Below are positions 32,061 through 41,049 of a DNA stretch of 64,000 bases, in pieces; the stretch's first letter is position 1, and every line of letters starts with the position of its first letter. The DNA comes from Leptolyngbyaceae cyanobacterium RM1_1_2 (GTDB lineage: Bacteria; Cyanobacteriota; Cyanobacteriia; Phormidesmidales; Phormidesmidaceae): the NCBI GenBank assembly GCA_012032345.1, contig JAAUQI010000001.1:104001-168000 (forward strand). The letters are read 5' to 3'. The notes beneath the pieces are model-generated. The model did not search any database and had not been told where the DNA came from. It saw only the letters and a program-made list of their open reading frames with translations. A program made the translations under genes and the position numbers.

Positions 32061-33044
32061 CTACTCTCCCCAGGCTCTTTTTAGAACATCTTGGGCTGAG
32101 ATATCGGCTACGCGATCGCTTAGTGAGGTAATCGCCACAAACCTGACCTCATCAGAATCACTAGTGCTGACAGGGGGGAGGCGCTTGGCCGGAGTGCTAT
32201 CGCCAAAGAGCGCCAGTGTGAAAACTTTTAGCGCCACGGCTAGCTGCAAAATATAGCCGTCTGGGCAGATCACTAGATCAGCTCCGGCTAGCACCGCCGC
32301 CGTCTGGCCAATATTTGCAGGCTGAATGACTTTGACTGCCGGAGCTAGTTCGCTCAGGGCGTTAACCAGCAGGCCGTTGGTGCTGTCTTGCAAAATCACG
32401 AGGGGCAGCTCTGGCTGTCGCCGCTGAAAGTCTGCCACAATCGCCTGCCACGATTCAACCGGGTAAAATGAGCGACTGACCTGACTGCGTGGGGCCGTGT
32501 TCGGGTCGCCATAGAGCACTACATAGCCTGTATTTTTTAGCTCAAGGCTTTCTCGGGTTTGCTCGGCCCAGTCTAAATCTTTTTGAGGCACGCTGAGGCT
32601 GGTGGCGGGAGCTGTCCCCGTTACGTCCAGACCCTGGAGCAGGTCGTGGTACAGGTGAGCCTGATATTGGGCGGGCTTAAAGGGGACTGAATTGGTGAGA
32701 AAAATGCCGCTGGAGGGATTAGCGTAGCCGATACGGGTGGGAATGCCGCTGAGCCAGAGCATTAGCCCCACGCTCCAGTCCTGGCTGGTCGAGAGCACGA
32801 TACTATACTCGCGATCGCGGATAATACCCAGCAAATTAGCCCAGTCTGACGGGCTACTGCTGGCTTGAAAATCGAAGAGAATGGTCTCATCAACAACCTT
32901 AGAGACTCGATAAGCATCCTTAGACTTGGGTTCGACCACCACATCGATTTCAGCCTTAGGATAGACCTGCTGGAGGTCGTCGAGAGTTGGGAAAAACAGG
33001 ATTTGGTCGTCGATCCCGCCGGGAACTAAAGCCAGTACTCGCAT
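32061..33044 (-). CDS. Glycosyltransferase family 9 (heptosyltransferase-like)
   Basis: A 327-residue GT-B protein: MRVLALVPGGIDDQILFFPT at the N-terminus (the GGxGDxxxxxP motif of GT9), a donor-side region with VVLYGDPNTAPRSQ, then LPLVILQDSTNGLLVNAL, and a C-terminal LAGADLVICPDGYILQLAVAL, where GT9 enzymes bind the nucleotide sugar. Family members add heptose to lipopolysaccharide core. Cyanobacterial relatives are often of unknown specificity and some lack key residues. It is divergent from ispD (166 bases apart), a neighbourhood I recall from other cyanobacteria. Confidence 0.85.
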   Translation of the reverse strand: MRVLALVPGGIDDQILFFPTLDDLQQVYPKAEIDVVVEPKSKDAYRVSKVVDETILFDFQASSSPSDWANLLGIIRDREYSIVLSTSQDWSVGLMLWLSGIPTRIGYANPSSGIFLTNSVPFKPAQYQAHLYHDLLQGLDVTGTAPATSLSVPQKDLDWAEQTRESLELKNTGYVVLYGDPNTAPRSQVSRSFYPVESWQAIVADFQRRQPELPLVILQDSTNGLLVNALSELAPAVKVIQPANIGQTAAVLAGADLVICPDGYILQLAVALKVFTLALFGDSTPAKRLPPVSTSDSDEVRFVAITSLSDRVADISAQDVLKRAWGE

Positions 33045-33210
33045 AATATATGGTTACGCTTTTTGCCAGATAATTTAGTGGAAGCTAAACAAAAGATGTC
33101 GGGTAGCACCCCACAGAAGCCCCTCAATTTTCTCAGAAAGACTGAGGATTGAGGTGTCGGGTGGGATTAAAAAAACTTTATATTCACATAGCAAATTCAA
33201 GAGGTAGTTT

Positions 33211-33902
33211 GTGCATTTTTTAATTCCTGCGGCTGGTATGGGACGGCGGATGGGCAGCGATCGCAATAAAATTTTGCTGTCTGTACTGGGCCACCCTCTC
33301 ATTGTCTGGAACCTGCTGGCCGCAGAGGAAGCCGAGCGCATTAGCTGGATTGGCATTATTTGCCAACCTGGCGATCGGCGCGAACTGACCCAAATAATCG
33401 AGCAGTTGCCCTTGACCAAGCCAGTCACTTTCATTGCCGGAGCGATCGCCGCCAAGACTCAGTCTATAGTGGTTTGTGGGCATTGCCGAATAATGCCAAA
33501 CATGTACTGATCCATGATGGGGCACGTTGCCTGGCCACAGCCAACCTATTTGATCGCTGCGCTGCGGCGCTGCAAACCTGCTCTGGGTTAGTTGCGGCTA
33601 TTCCTGTCAAAGATACTATCAAGGTTGTCGATAGCGAGGGGGTAATTATTGACACGCCCAAACGCCAGCATCTTTGGGCAGCCCAAACGCCGCAGGGGTT
33701 TGAGGTTGATCTGCTGAAGCAGTGCCACGCTCAGGGGCAGCAGCAGGGCTGGGACGTCACTGATGATGCGGCGCTGTTCGAGAAATGCGGTCTGCCCGTC
33801 CATATTGTGGAGGGCGAAGAAACCAACCTCAAAATCACCACTCCTGTAGATTTGGCGATCGCTGAATTTATTTTGCAGCAGCGACAGGCTGCTGCTGGCT
33901 AA
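33211..33902 (+). pseudogene. ispD: 2-C-methyl-D-erythritol 4-phosphate cytidylyltransferase IspD, frameshifted as read
   Basis: Transfers CMP from CTP to methylerythritol 4-phosphate, two steps before IspE's product. From GTG at 33211 it reads HFLIPAAGMGRRMGSDRNK (the nucleotide-binding loop), then at about 33440 (GCCGGAGCGATCGCC) the frame goes wrong. One extra A restores AGSDRRQDSVYSGLWALP, then HVLIHDGARCL, VVDSEGVIIDTPKRQHLW and AAQTPQGFEV, ending in frame at 33902. The combined protein has about 231 residues, the normal size. As the enzyme is essential where the MEP pathway is the only isoprenoid route, a true null mutation is unlikely. Confidence 0.9.
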
Positions 33903-34070
33903 GGCGATCGCCTTAGCCTTGGCGTTTGGACGGGGTATGACGAGTGACGTCCCCCAGCAGCATGAGACCAGCAAAGCGATCGCTGAAAAGATTGACACTG
34001 CTGCATCAGGACGACCCTTAAGACTGTGCCTGAGCGACTGCTCGTAGCAATCGACGGCTGAGCTTCTCAG

Positions 34071-34973
34071 TTAGTGAATTTGGACGCCTGAAAATAGGGT
34101 CAGCGACAAAAAGAAATCCACCACAAAAAGAGAAACCCAGGTCGTCACGACAGCGGCGGTTGCAGATTCCCCCACTGATTTGCTGGTGGTGGTGGTCAGC
34201 CCCCAGCTACAGGCAAACAGGGCAATCATGGCCCCAAAGATCGTAGATTTAACCAAGACCATTACCAGATCCTGCAGTTCTAACAGCGATCGCACTGACT
34301 CTAGAAAGACAACGGGGGCAATGTCATAGAACTGATGGGCTACAAAAATGCCGCCCCCAATACCCACAACCAGCGACAAGATAGTCAAAATAGGCAGCAT
34401 CACACAGCAGGCCAAAACTCTGGGAACAACCAGATAGTCAACCGGGTCAGTGCGCAGCATTTTAAGCGCATCGATTTGCTCGGTTACCTTCATGCAGCCA
34501 ATCTCAGCAGCAAAGGCTGAGCCTACCTGTCCAGCTAAAATAGCGGCTGTCAAAATTGGAGCTAACTCCCGGCAAAAGGCTAGGGCAAAGGCTCCCCCTA
34601 GAGCATGAGCAGCCCCGTAGCGAATCAGCTCGCGGGCAGTTTGAATGGTGAAAATCATGCCTGCAAACAGATTGGTCATCAAAACCGGCGGCAAAGACTG
34701 GGGGCCAGCCGCCACCATATAGTCCATCACATGGCGACGATTGACGCGCCCTTGAACCACGCGTACCAGTACCTGTCCTCCCAAAAACAGTCCCAGTAGC
34801 AGGTGATAAGCACAGGATTTAGATCGCGTGAATTGCTCCTCAGCGTATGGTGAAGGCTCAGCAGAGGGGGCGCTCCAGTAATTAGGCAGCTTTTGGGCAG
34901 ACTTCACCATATTGCTCATCATCTCCTGAGTAGCTGTGACGGTAGCATCTGACCGCCTCAGAGTGCCCGACAT
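34071..34973 (-). CDS. MlaE-family lipid ABC transporter permease
   Basis: A 300-residue membrane protein with a basic N-terminal extension and about five spans. Conserved blocks: GPQSLPPVLMTNLFAGMIFT, ALGGAFALAFCRELAPILTA, EIGCMKVTEQIDALKML (the MlaE signature with the EQxDAL core), and a GCSWG-like ACSWGLTTTTSKSVGESAT. In gamma-proteobacteria MlaE moves phospholipids between membranes, and the plastid TGD1 homologue imports lipid into chloroplasts. The cyanobacterial protein likely belongs to a similar envelope lipid transporter. No ATPase or MCE protein gene lies beside it. Confidence 0.92.
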   Translation of the reverse strand: MSGTLRRSDATVTATQEMMSNMVKSAQKLPNYWSAPSAEPSPYAEEQFTRSKSCAYHLLLGLFLGGQVLVRVVQGRVNRRHVMDYMVAAGPQSLPPVLMTNLFAGMIFTIQTARELIRYGAAHALGGAFALAFCRELAPILTAAILAGQVGSAFAAEIGCMKVTEQIDALKMLRTDPVDYLVVPRVLACCVMLPILTILSLVVGIGGGIFVAHQFYDIAPVVFLESVRSLLELQDLVMVLVKSTIFGAMIALFACSWGLTTTTSKSVGESATAAVVTTWVSLFVVDFFLSLTLFSGVQIH

Positions 34974-35111
34974 TAAGCTCTTATATTAGGCGACTCGACT
35001 AAGCAGCGGCTGAGAACCCGGCAAGACAGCAATCAGATAGTGATTGAGAACAGGGAATATACCGAGAGAAAGATTACAGAAACTTGTAGAGAGATTTGTA
35101 AAAGCCAAAAG

Positions 35112-35133
35112 ATATAGTACACTCGTACTATAT
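35112..35133. promoter_or_regulatory. Perfect inverted repeat, putative operator
   Basis: ATATAGTAC (35112-35120) and GTACTATAT (35125-35133) form a perfect 9-base inverted repeat around ACTC. It lies 75 bases before the gene at 35209 and 138 bases from the start of the divergent mlaE-like gene. The size and symmetry suit a dimeric regulator, or a -10-like TATAGT overlapping an operator. Confidence 0.5.
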
Positions 35134-35180
35134 TGGGTAGAAAGCTACTTTATCACGCTCTAGCTGCTTCTGCTCTGCCC

Positions 35181-35210
35181 CCACCGCCATCAACCGCCAT
35201 CAACCGCCAT
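35181..35210 (+). repeat. Three 10-base tandem repeats running into a start codon
   Basis: CCACCGCCAT, CAACCGCCAT, CAACCGCCAT follow without gaps. The AT of the last unit is the start of ATG at 35209, so the repeats replace the usual ribosome-binding site. Upstream ATs are in the contexts CCATC, which do not give an extra start. Confidence 0.75.
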
Positions 35211-36225
35211 GGATAACACTGACATGGAACTTCGAGCGATTCGAGAAAAGCTACAGTCTCTCCAGCAAGAGCCGTTGTCTACAGAGGCCACTACCCTCCC
35301 CTGGAATGGCCGCTCAGATACCTACTGGCCTAAAGAGACGGGCGGATCCAAAGAAACGGGTAGGCAATCGCCTGTCTCCTTGCCCCAGACAAGTCCTGAC
35401 CAAATTCGTACCACAGTAGAAACGCTAAGGCAGCGATCGAGTCAGCAGTTGAGGATACCTCCTCAGCTAGATCCGGTGGCTGTACCCGTCCCTGAGGTAG
35501 ATTTGGCGCAGTATTTGCAGCAGCTACAGCAGCAGGCCCAGCAGGTTAATCAGCTATCTCTGGCGCAGGCAGAAGCGCTGCTCAAGCTCAAATCTCTCAG
35601 CGATCGCTACGCCTTAGATCTTAAGCAACAGGCAGCTCGGGGGGGGTACGAACCCGCAGTTGCTTTACCCCTGTGTGAGTTTGAGTCTGCTCTGGTGCCA
35701 GACGTTCAGCAAGATCACCAGGGCTATCTTACCGTTACCTACCGCAGTCTGGATTTGCAAGAAGAAGAGCACTATGCCTACGAACTGGCTGAGAGCCTCA
35801 GACACCGTGGCGGCCTGCAGCCCTGGCTGGGAGAGTCTACTACAGCCTCTGATTTGGGCGTGGGGGCTATTCTAGCTGAGCCACTCAAGGCTTTACAAAC
35901 GCTTGAAAGCTGGGGGCAACAGCAGTTTAGTCGGTGGCGGCGATCGCTAAACCTGCGCTCCAAAAGAGGACAGCGTCCGCTAGCTTCCTCCCCCATAACG
36001 TTTTTAGACGCGGTGATTTGGTTTAGCGGTGCGGCCATGGTGCGCGTCGGCATTAACTTTTTGCTGGCGGCTAATCCGCTGCTGCGTCTGCCCCTCATGC
36101 TGCTGCTGTTGGGCTTCAGCGCTGGGGCTATCTACCGCGCTGTTTTATGCCCCAAGCCTGACTATTCATTGGGCTATCGCCTGCTGATTGCCATTGCCGG
36201 GCTGATTGTGGGCGGACGGCTTTAA
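35209..36225 (+). CDS. Cyanobacterial membrane protein, coiled-coil N-terminus, function unknown
   Basis: 338 residues. The N-terminal half is soluble and Gln-rich: ELRAIREKLQSLQQEP, a low-complexity stretch, and a coiled coil (YLQQLQQQAQQVNQLSLAQA, residues ~105-145). The C-terminal third has ITFLDAVIWFSGAAMVRVGI and two or three hydrophobic spans (~262-335), ending in a GGRL tail. The composition and two-part build match a family seen only in cyanobacteria and unnamed. It has no clear Shine-Dalgarno sequence; the 10-base repeats occupy that position. A likely operator is at 35112. Confidence 0.7.
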   Translation: MDNTDMELRAIREKLQSLQQEPLSTEATTLPWNGRSDTYWPKETGGSKETGRQSPVSLPQTSPDQIRTTVETLRQRSSQQLRIPPQLDPVAVPVPEVDLAQYLQQLQQQAQQVNQLSLAQAEALLKLKSLSDRYALDLKQQAARGGYEPAVALPLCEFESALVPDVQQDHQGYLTVTYRSLDLQEEEHYAYELAESLRHRGGLQPWLGESTTASDLGVGAILAEPLKALQTLESWGQQQFSRWRRSLNLRSKRGQRPLASSPITFLDAVIWFSGAAMVRVGINFLLAANPLLRLPLMLLLLGFSAGAIYRAVLCPKPDYSLGYRLLIAIAGLIVGGRL

Positions 36226-36316
36226 CCTACGCGGCCAATTGCTGATTTACTGCGATCGCCTGATTCAATCGGAACAGCATCACTGCTTGCTCAGCTATCT
36301 AAACGAGAACACAGCC

Positions 36317-36727
36317 ATGCAAAATCTCAACACTCAGCCCTCTCACCCCTTTTTCCTCAAGCCTCTACTAGCAGGGGGCTTAATGTTTGCCATCGTAGGT
36401 CTGCTCTTTGATTTTCAAGGAGTCCAAGCTCTACTGAGTCCGTCAAAGCCAGTCTCGGCTCAAGAGTGCGAAACAATTGTGCAAGCAAAAGCCAGGCTGT
36501 CTCGTGAAACCCTAGCACAGCTTTTGGCAATTCCAGAGCGCGATACCAAAGAACGGGTGAGGCAGGTGGTCTCAGAACCCTACTGCCAGCTACCAGAGCT
36601 TAACGTGCGATCGGGTGTGGTGGCAGAGCGAGAAGCCTATCCGCTAGAGTTTGATCCCAAAACTCGGCTAGTGATTCTTTACGAGAACGATGAGTATGCA
36701 GGCTATCGCTTCGATTTTCATCAATAG
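36317..36727 (+). CDS. Small exported or membrane-anchored protein, cyanobacterial
   Basis: 136 residues from the ATG at 36317; a longer frame begins at 36206 but overlaps the previous gene and lacks signal-like sequence. After a short basic leader comes one hydrophobic stretch (FFLKPLLAGGLMFAIVGLLF), followed by a region ending in VSAQE, so it is a signal peptide or anchor. The mature part contains CETIVQAKARLSRETLAQLL, KERVRQVVSEPYCQLPEL and ends EYAGYRFDFHQ. This resembles hypothetical proteins of cyanobacteria with two conserved cysteines. The next gene starts 38 bases before this stop. Confidence 0.7.
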   Translation: MQNLNTQPSHPFFLKPLLAGGLMFAIVGLLFDFQGVQALLSPSKPVSAQECETIVQAKARLSRETLAQLLAIPERDTKERVRQVVSEPYCQLPELNVRSGVVAEREAYPLEFDPKTRLVILYENDEYAGYRFDFHQ

Positions 36728-37250
36728 GGTTTCAGGTCGGTTAACCTGGCTGGTGGCTCATTGGCCTGTAAGTTTGAGGCCAAGGCTTAGGCGGCTGTCG
36801 TTTGCCTATCTTTTACCGGGTAGTCTGAGCCTTGCTATGAGCCTGAGTGGTTGCCAGATGAAAGCCTCTGTCCCGCCGCGATCGGTGCCAGTGCAGCAAA
36901 CCTGGGAACTGCAGCTAGGCGATCGCATTGCTGGCTATTTTGTCAGCGCTAGTTTAGGAGACATTTCGATTGAGCTAGACGGGGCCAAGGTCTACGCCCC
37001 TTTTCCAGGTGATGTGGAGCCTACCGACATAGAATACTGCGTTGTGTTTTCCAGTGCAGAAGTTCCGGCCTATCTGTTTCGGCTGTGCGGTCTGCGACGG
37101 CCTAAGCTGGGGTCAGTCAGTCAGGGAGAAGCCATCGGCTCTGGACGCTATCTGCACTTTGCCACTCTGCGGCGACAGCCTGATGGTACCTGGGCCATTG
37201 TCGAACCATCAAGTTCTGTGCTGGAGCGCATCTTGCAGCCTGCCCTCTGA
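36690..37250 (+). CDS. Putative lipoprotein with a beta-barrel (hybrid-motif-like) domain
   Basis: 186 residues. A basic, Arg-rich N-terminal region is followed by a hydrophobic stretch and a lipobox-like SLSGC (Cys ~54), so it may be a lipoprotein with a long leader. The mature part has DRIAGYFVSASLGDISIEL, VYAPFPGDVEP and SGRYLHFATLRRQPDGTW, a pattern seen in single-hybrid/biotin-carrier-like or M23-related beta domains, without catalytic residues that I can see. The start ATG lies within the preceding gene (38-base overlap), suggesting coupled translation. Function unknown. Confidence 0.65.
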   Translation: MSMQAIASIFINRVSGRLTWLVAHWPVSLRPRLRRLSFAYLLPGSLSLAMSLSGCQMKASVPPRSVPVQQTWELQLGDRIAGYFVSASLGDISIELDGAKVYAPFPGDVEPTDIEYCVVFSSAEVPAYLFRLCGLRRPKLGSVSQGEAIGSGRYLHFATLRRQPDGTWAIVEPSSSVLERILQPAL

Positions 37251-37349
37251 AAATCTAGCTGGTGAGATTGGCGATAGCGACTGGCTGCTCTAAAGCTATA
37301 CAGCCAATGAGGTTCTACTAAATTTTTACAGCTTTTCTGTTTGCTTTCT

Positions 37350-38924
37350 ATGGAGTGTGCCGTGATTAAGTCCCCCTCACTGGTAGCTGCTAGCTTTCTG
37401 GCAATTACTCTCAGCTCTTCCCAGGCAGCCGCCGCTAAGGAGGCAATCGCCCTGGGATTTGACCTGCCGCCAGCCGTTCCCCATCCCCAATCCCCTAGTT
37501 CACCACCTAAAAGTTCCGCGATCGCGCTGCCAGCCTCCTCCTCAGCCCCCTTGCCGATTCCTCCGGCGGCGGCGGCTCCTCCCCTGTCTCGCTCCTTTGA
37601 GGGCCTGCCTCAGTCCGTGTACCAGGCTGCTGCTGACCCAATGGCGATCGCTTCCGACAGGCTAGCTGCTTTGCCGCCGCCTCCGTCTCAGGCCCCGGCA
37701 CCGATCGAATCGTCTATACAGGTTGCAGCTTCAGATGGGGCGCTGAATTTTGAGCTAGAAACCAGCCCGGTACTTGCTGCGGCAGTCGAGGTTGCTCAAG
37801 CCCCAGCACCGCTATCGCTCAGTACCTCAGATAGCCAGCTCTTCCAGGGAGGTACAGACTCTTTGGTGGCCCGGGCCGTTGGCAGCGCTGAAGGAACCCG
37901 GACGCCAGAGGGTTTGCGTACCAGTGCTTTCTATGGTCATGTTGATCCTGGCAATGGGGTATGGAACCTAGGGACGTTTTCTTATCAGCACGGCGCTCAG
38001 TCTCCTGAAGAGGCCGACGATAAGCAGCTCCAGCGGTTGCAGGCTCAGTCTGAAGTTATTCAGCAAAAAGCGACTGGCTACAGCATTGAGCTAACGCTGG
38101 CAGAAAAGCTAAATGCCCTGGATTTAGCTAACCAGTCTCCCCGCGCGGCACTCAGTCGAGGCGGCTATATGGATTGGCTAGCCGAAGCTCGAAAGCTGGG
38201 TATGTCTGGCTCAGATGCAATTTTGTGGGCGCGGACGCGATCGTTTCTAGATCCTGATACTCAGCGGTGGAACGCCCCGGGCCTAGGCAATAATGTCTCT
38301 AGCATTAGCCGCGACCAAGAGCGACGGATGCGGGCGATTGCCCGTGCTGTTGAAGTCTATGAGCAAGCTGCCCCCGCTGAGGCTGTCGCCCTAGTCCCTG
38401 AGCCGATAAAAGCCCAGATTGGAGCTAGCTCCCAAGAATCGAAAGCCGCTGATTTCATCTTCTCAGTTGATCTAGAGAACTCCCCTGCGGAGACACCTGT
38501 AGCAACCGCGCCTCCAGAAACCTCTGTTTTAGCGGCTGAGACGAGTGCTTTAGAAGCCAATCGGCCAGCAGTCACCAACACCGTCCCCCAAGCTGAAACT
38601 GACTTCAGCGCTCCGGGCCTTGACCCTGCTGCCCCTGAAGCTCCAGCCACCGCTCCTCAACCGCCTCAGATTTCAGCCCTGCCCGATCCCCGCCAGCCAG
38701 GTCTGGCCACTGCGCCTTTTCCAGCTCAGCCCAATGCGCTTAACACTTCGGGAGCGATTCCACAATCTAGGGTTTACAGCCCTGATTTGCCCGTAGCCAA
38801 GCCCCAAACTAAAGCTGGCTCAGGGGCCGACAGCGATACCTTAGCTGATTTGTTTAATACCGCCGACTTGGAGCCGCGATCGCAGCAACCTCCTGAGCCA
38901 GAGGAAGCCGTCAGAGGAAACTGA
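37350..38924 (+). CDS. Large secreted Pro/Ala-rich protein with a lysozyme-like central block
   Basis: 524 residues from ATG at 37350 (GTG at 37362 is an alternative). It has a signal peptide (LVAASFLAITLSSSQAAAA) and then low-complexity Pro/Ala/Ser sequence to about residue 180. A conserved block around 190-340 opens GSAEGTRTPEGLR, YGHVDPGNGVWNLGTFSYQH, and continues with helical sequence to RMRAIARAVEVYEQ. After it comes another Pro/Ala-rich tail. The conserved block recurs in cyanobacterial hypotheticals. The Glu early in the block and the Asp in HVDPGNG could be active-site residues of a lysozyme-like fold, but that is a guess. Probably periplasmic or cell-wall associated. Confidence 0.7.
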   Translation: MECAVIKSPSLVAASFLAITLSSSQAAAAKEAIALGFDLPPAVPHPQSPSSPPKSSAIALPASSSAPLPIPPAAAAPPLSRSFEGLPQSVYQAAADPMAIASDRLAALPPPPSQAPAPIESSIQVAASDGALNFELETSPVLAAAVEVAQAPAPLSLSTSDSQLFQGGTDSLVARAVGSAEGTRTPEGLRTSAFYGHVDPGNGVWNLGTFSYQHGAQSPEEADDKQLQRLQAQSEVIQQKATGYSIELTLAEKLNALDLANQSPRAALSRGGYMDWLAEARKLGMSGSDAILWARTRSFLDPDTQRWNAPGLGNNVSSISRDQERRMRAIARAVEVYEQAAPAEAVALVPEPIKAQIGASSQESKAADFIFSVDLENSPAETPVATAPPETSVLAAETSALEANRPAVTNTVPQAETDFSAPGLDPAAPEAPATAPQPPQISALPDPRQPGLATAPFPAQPNALNTSGAIPQSRVYSPDLPVAKPQTKAGSGADSDTLADLFNTADLEPRSQQPPEPEEAVRGN

Positions 38925-39005
38925 GCTTTTCCCTACTCCCAAAAACTACCTGACTCAACCCCCAAAGAGCCCCGTTGGCTAAGCAAATCGCTATGGTAGA
39001 CATAG

Positions 39006-40100
<1,095 letters not shown>

Positions 40101-40163
40101 GCGCGATCGCCAGCACCTATCTCTACCAGCCCACGAAGTGAATGTTGTATAGTCGTACTGTTT

Positions 40164-40237
40164 GGGGCTGTAGCTCAGATGGATAGAGCAACCGCCTCCT
40201 AAGCGGTAGGTCATGCGTTCGAATCGCATCAGTCCCG
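40164..40237 (+). tRNA. tRNA-Arg (anticodon CCU)
   Basis: Complete cloverleaf. The acceptor stem GGGGCTG pairs with CAGTCCC (one G-T pair), the D-arm contains AGCTCAGATGGATAGAGC, and the anticodon stem ACCGC/GCGGT encloses CTCCTAA with CCT at 40198-40200, reading AGG codons. The T-arm is TGCG-TTCGAAT-CGCA and the discriminator is G40237. CCA is not encoded. A TATAGT lies 16 bases upstream as a possible -10. Confidence 0.97.
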
Positions 40238-40264
40238 TCAAATTTAGACTGGCAGTGTAACCCT

Positions 40265-40966
40265 TTACTGAGTCCGTGCCGGGGTAGACTGCTGAATCCT
40301 ACACTCCACCTTGTCAAGGGCAGCTTTAGCGGCCTCTTTTTCTGCGTCTTGCTTGCGGCGTCCCTGCCCCTGTCCATGCAGAGTGTCTTGAATAAACACT
40401 TCTGCTACGAACTGACGGTCGTGGTCGGGGCCTGATTGTCCTGCGATGACATATCGAGGGATTTCGCCAAATTTTGCCAGCGCCCATTCCTGAAGACGGC
40501 TTTTGTAGTTAGTCGTCTGGACAGCAATAGCCAGCTGATCGACAACTAGCGAGAACAAAGGCGCAATGTAGGCTCGAACCGCTTCAACGTCAGAATCGCT
40601 GTCCAGGAAGTAGGCTCCAACAACGGCCTCGAAGGCGCTGCTCAGTAAGCGCATATTGGTACGGCCACCGCTGCCTTCTACTCCCCGGCTCATGTGCAGC
40701 TTAGTGCCCAAGTCGAGCATTCGGGCGAACTCGCCGAGCTGCTTAGCGTCCACCAGTGCAGCTCTAAGCGGTGTTAGCTCACCTTCTGACATGCCAGGAT
40801 ACCGCTTGTAGAGGAAGTCGCCGCACAGGAAAGTTAAAATTGCATCCCCAAGGAACTCGATGCGCTCATTGTTGGCTATTTTAGGAAACTCGCTGGTGTA
40901 AGACTTGTGTGTGAGCGCCTGTTGTAACAGCGCAGATGACTTGAAGGGCGGTAGTTTGAGGCTCAT
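40265..40966 (-). CDS. rnc: Ribonuclease III
   Basis: Cleaves double-stranded RNA, including the rRNA precursor stems. 233 residues with the full two-domain build. The signature NNERIEFLGDA is at 32-42 with metal-binding Glu37 and Asp41, a second acidic site lies in SSAFEAVVGAYFLD, and the dsRNA-binding domain occupies about residues 158-225 (YKSRLQEWALAKFGEIPRY, then HGQGQGRRKQDAEKEAA). The ATG at 40966 starts close to the family consensus. It is transcribed toward the tRNA-Arg gene on the opposite strand. Confidence 0.96.
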   Translation of the reverse strand: MSLKLPPFKSSALLQQALTHKSYTSEFPKIANNERIEFLGDAILTFLCGDFLYKRYPGMSEGELTPLRAALVDAKQLGEFARMLDLGTKLHMSRGVEGSGGRTNMRLLSSAFEAVVGAYFLDSDSDVEAVRAYIAPLFSLVVDQLAIAVQTTNYKSRLQEWALAKFGEIPRYVIAGQSGPDHDRQFVAEVFIQDTLHGQGQGRRKQDAEKEAAKAALDKVECRIQQSTPARTQ

Positions 40967-41049
40967 CGTTTCTGAAGCTGAGGCAGCAAGAGGCAGTCAA
41001 GATTACCTTACCTCAGTCGCTAGCTAGATAAAACAGTTGGTTTTGAGGC

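Noticed and set aside
40148..40153. tRNA-Arg promoter (TATAGT)
   Set aside because: A plausible -10, but no -35 at proper distance, so I mention it in the tRNA entry only and do not call a promoter.
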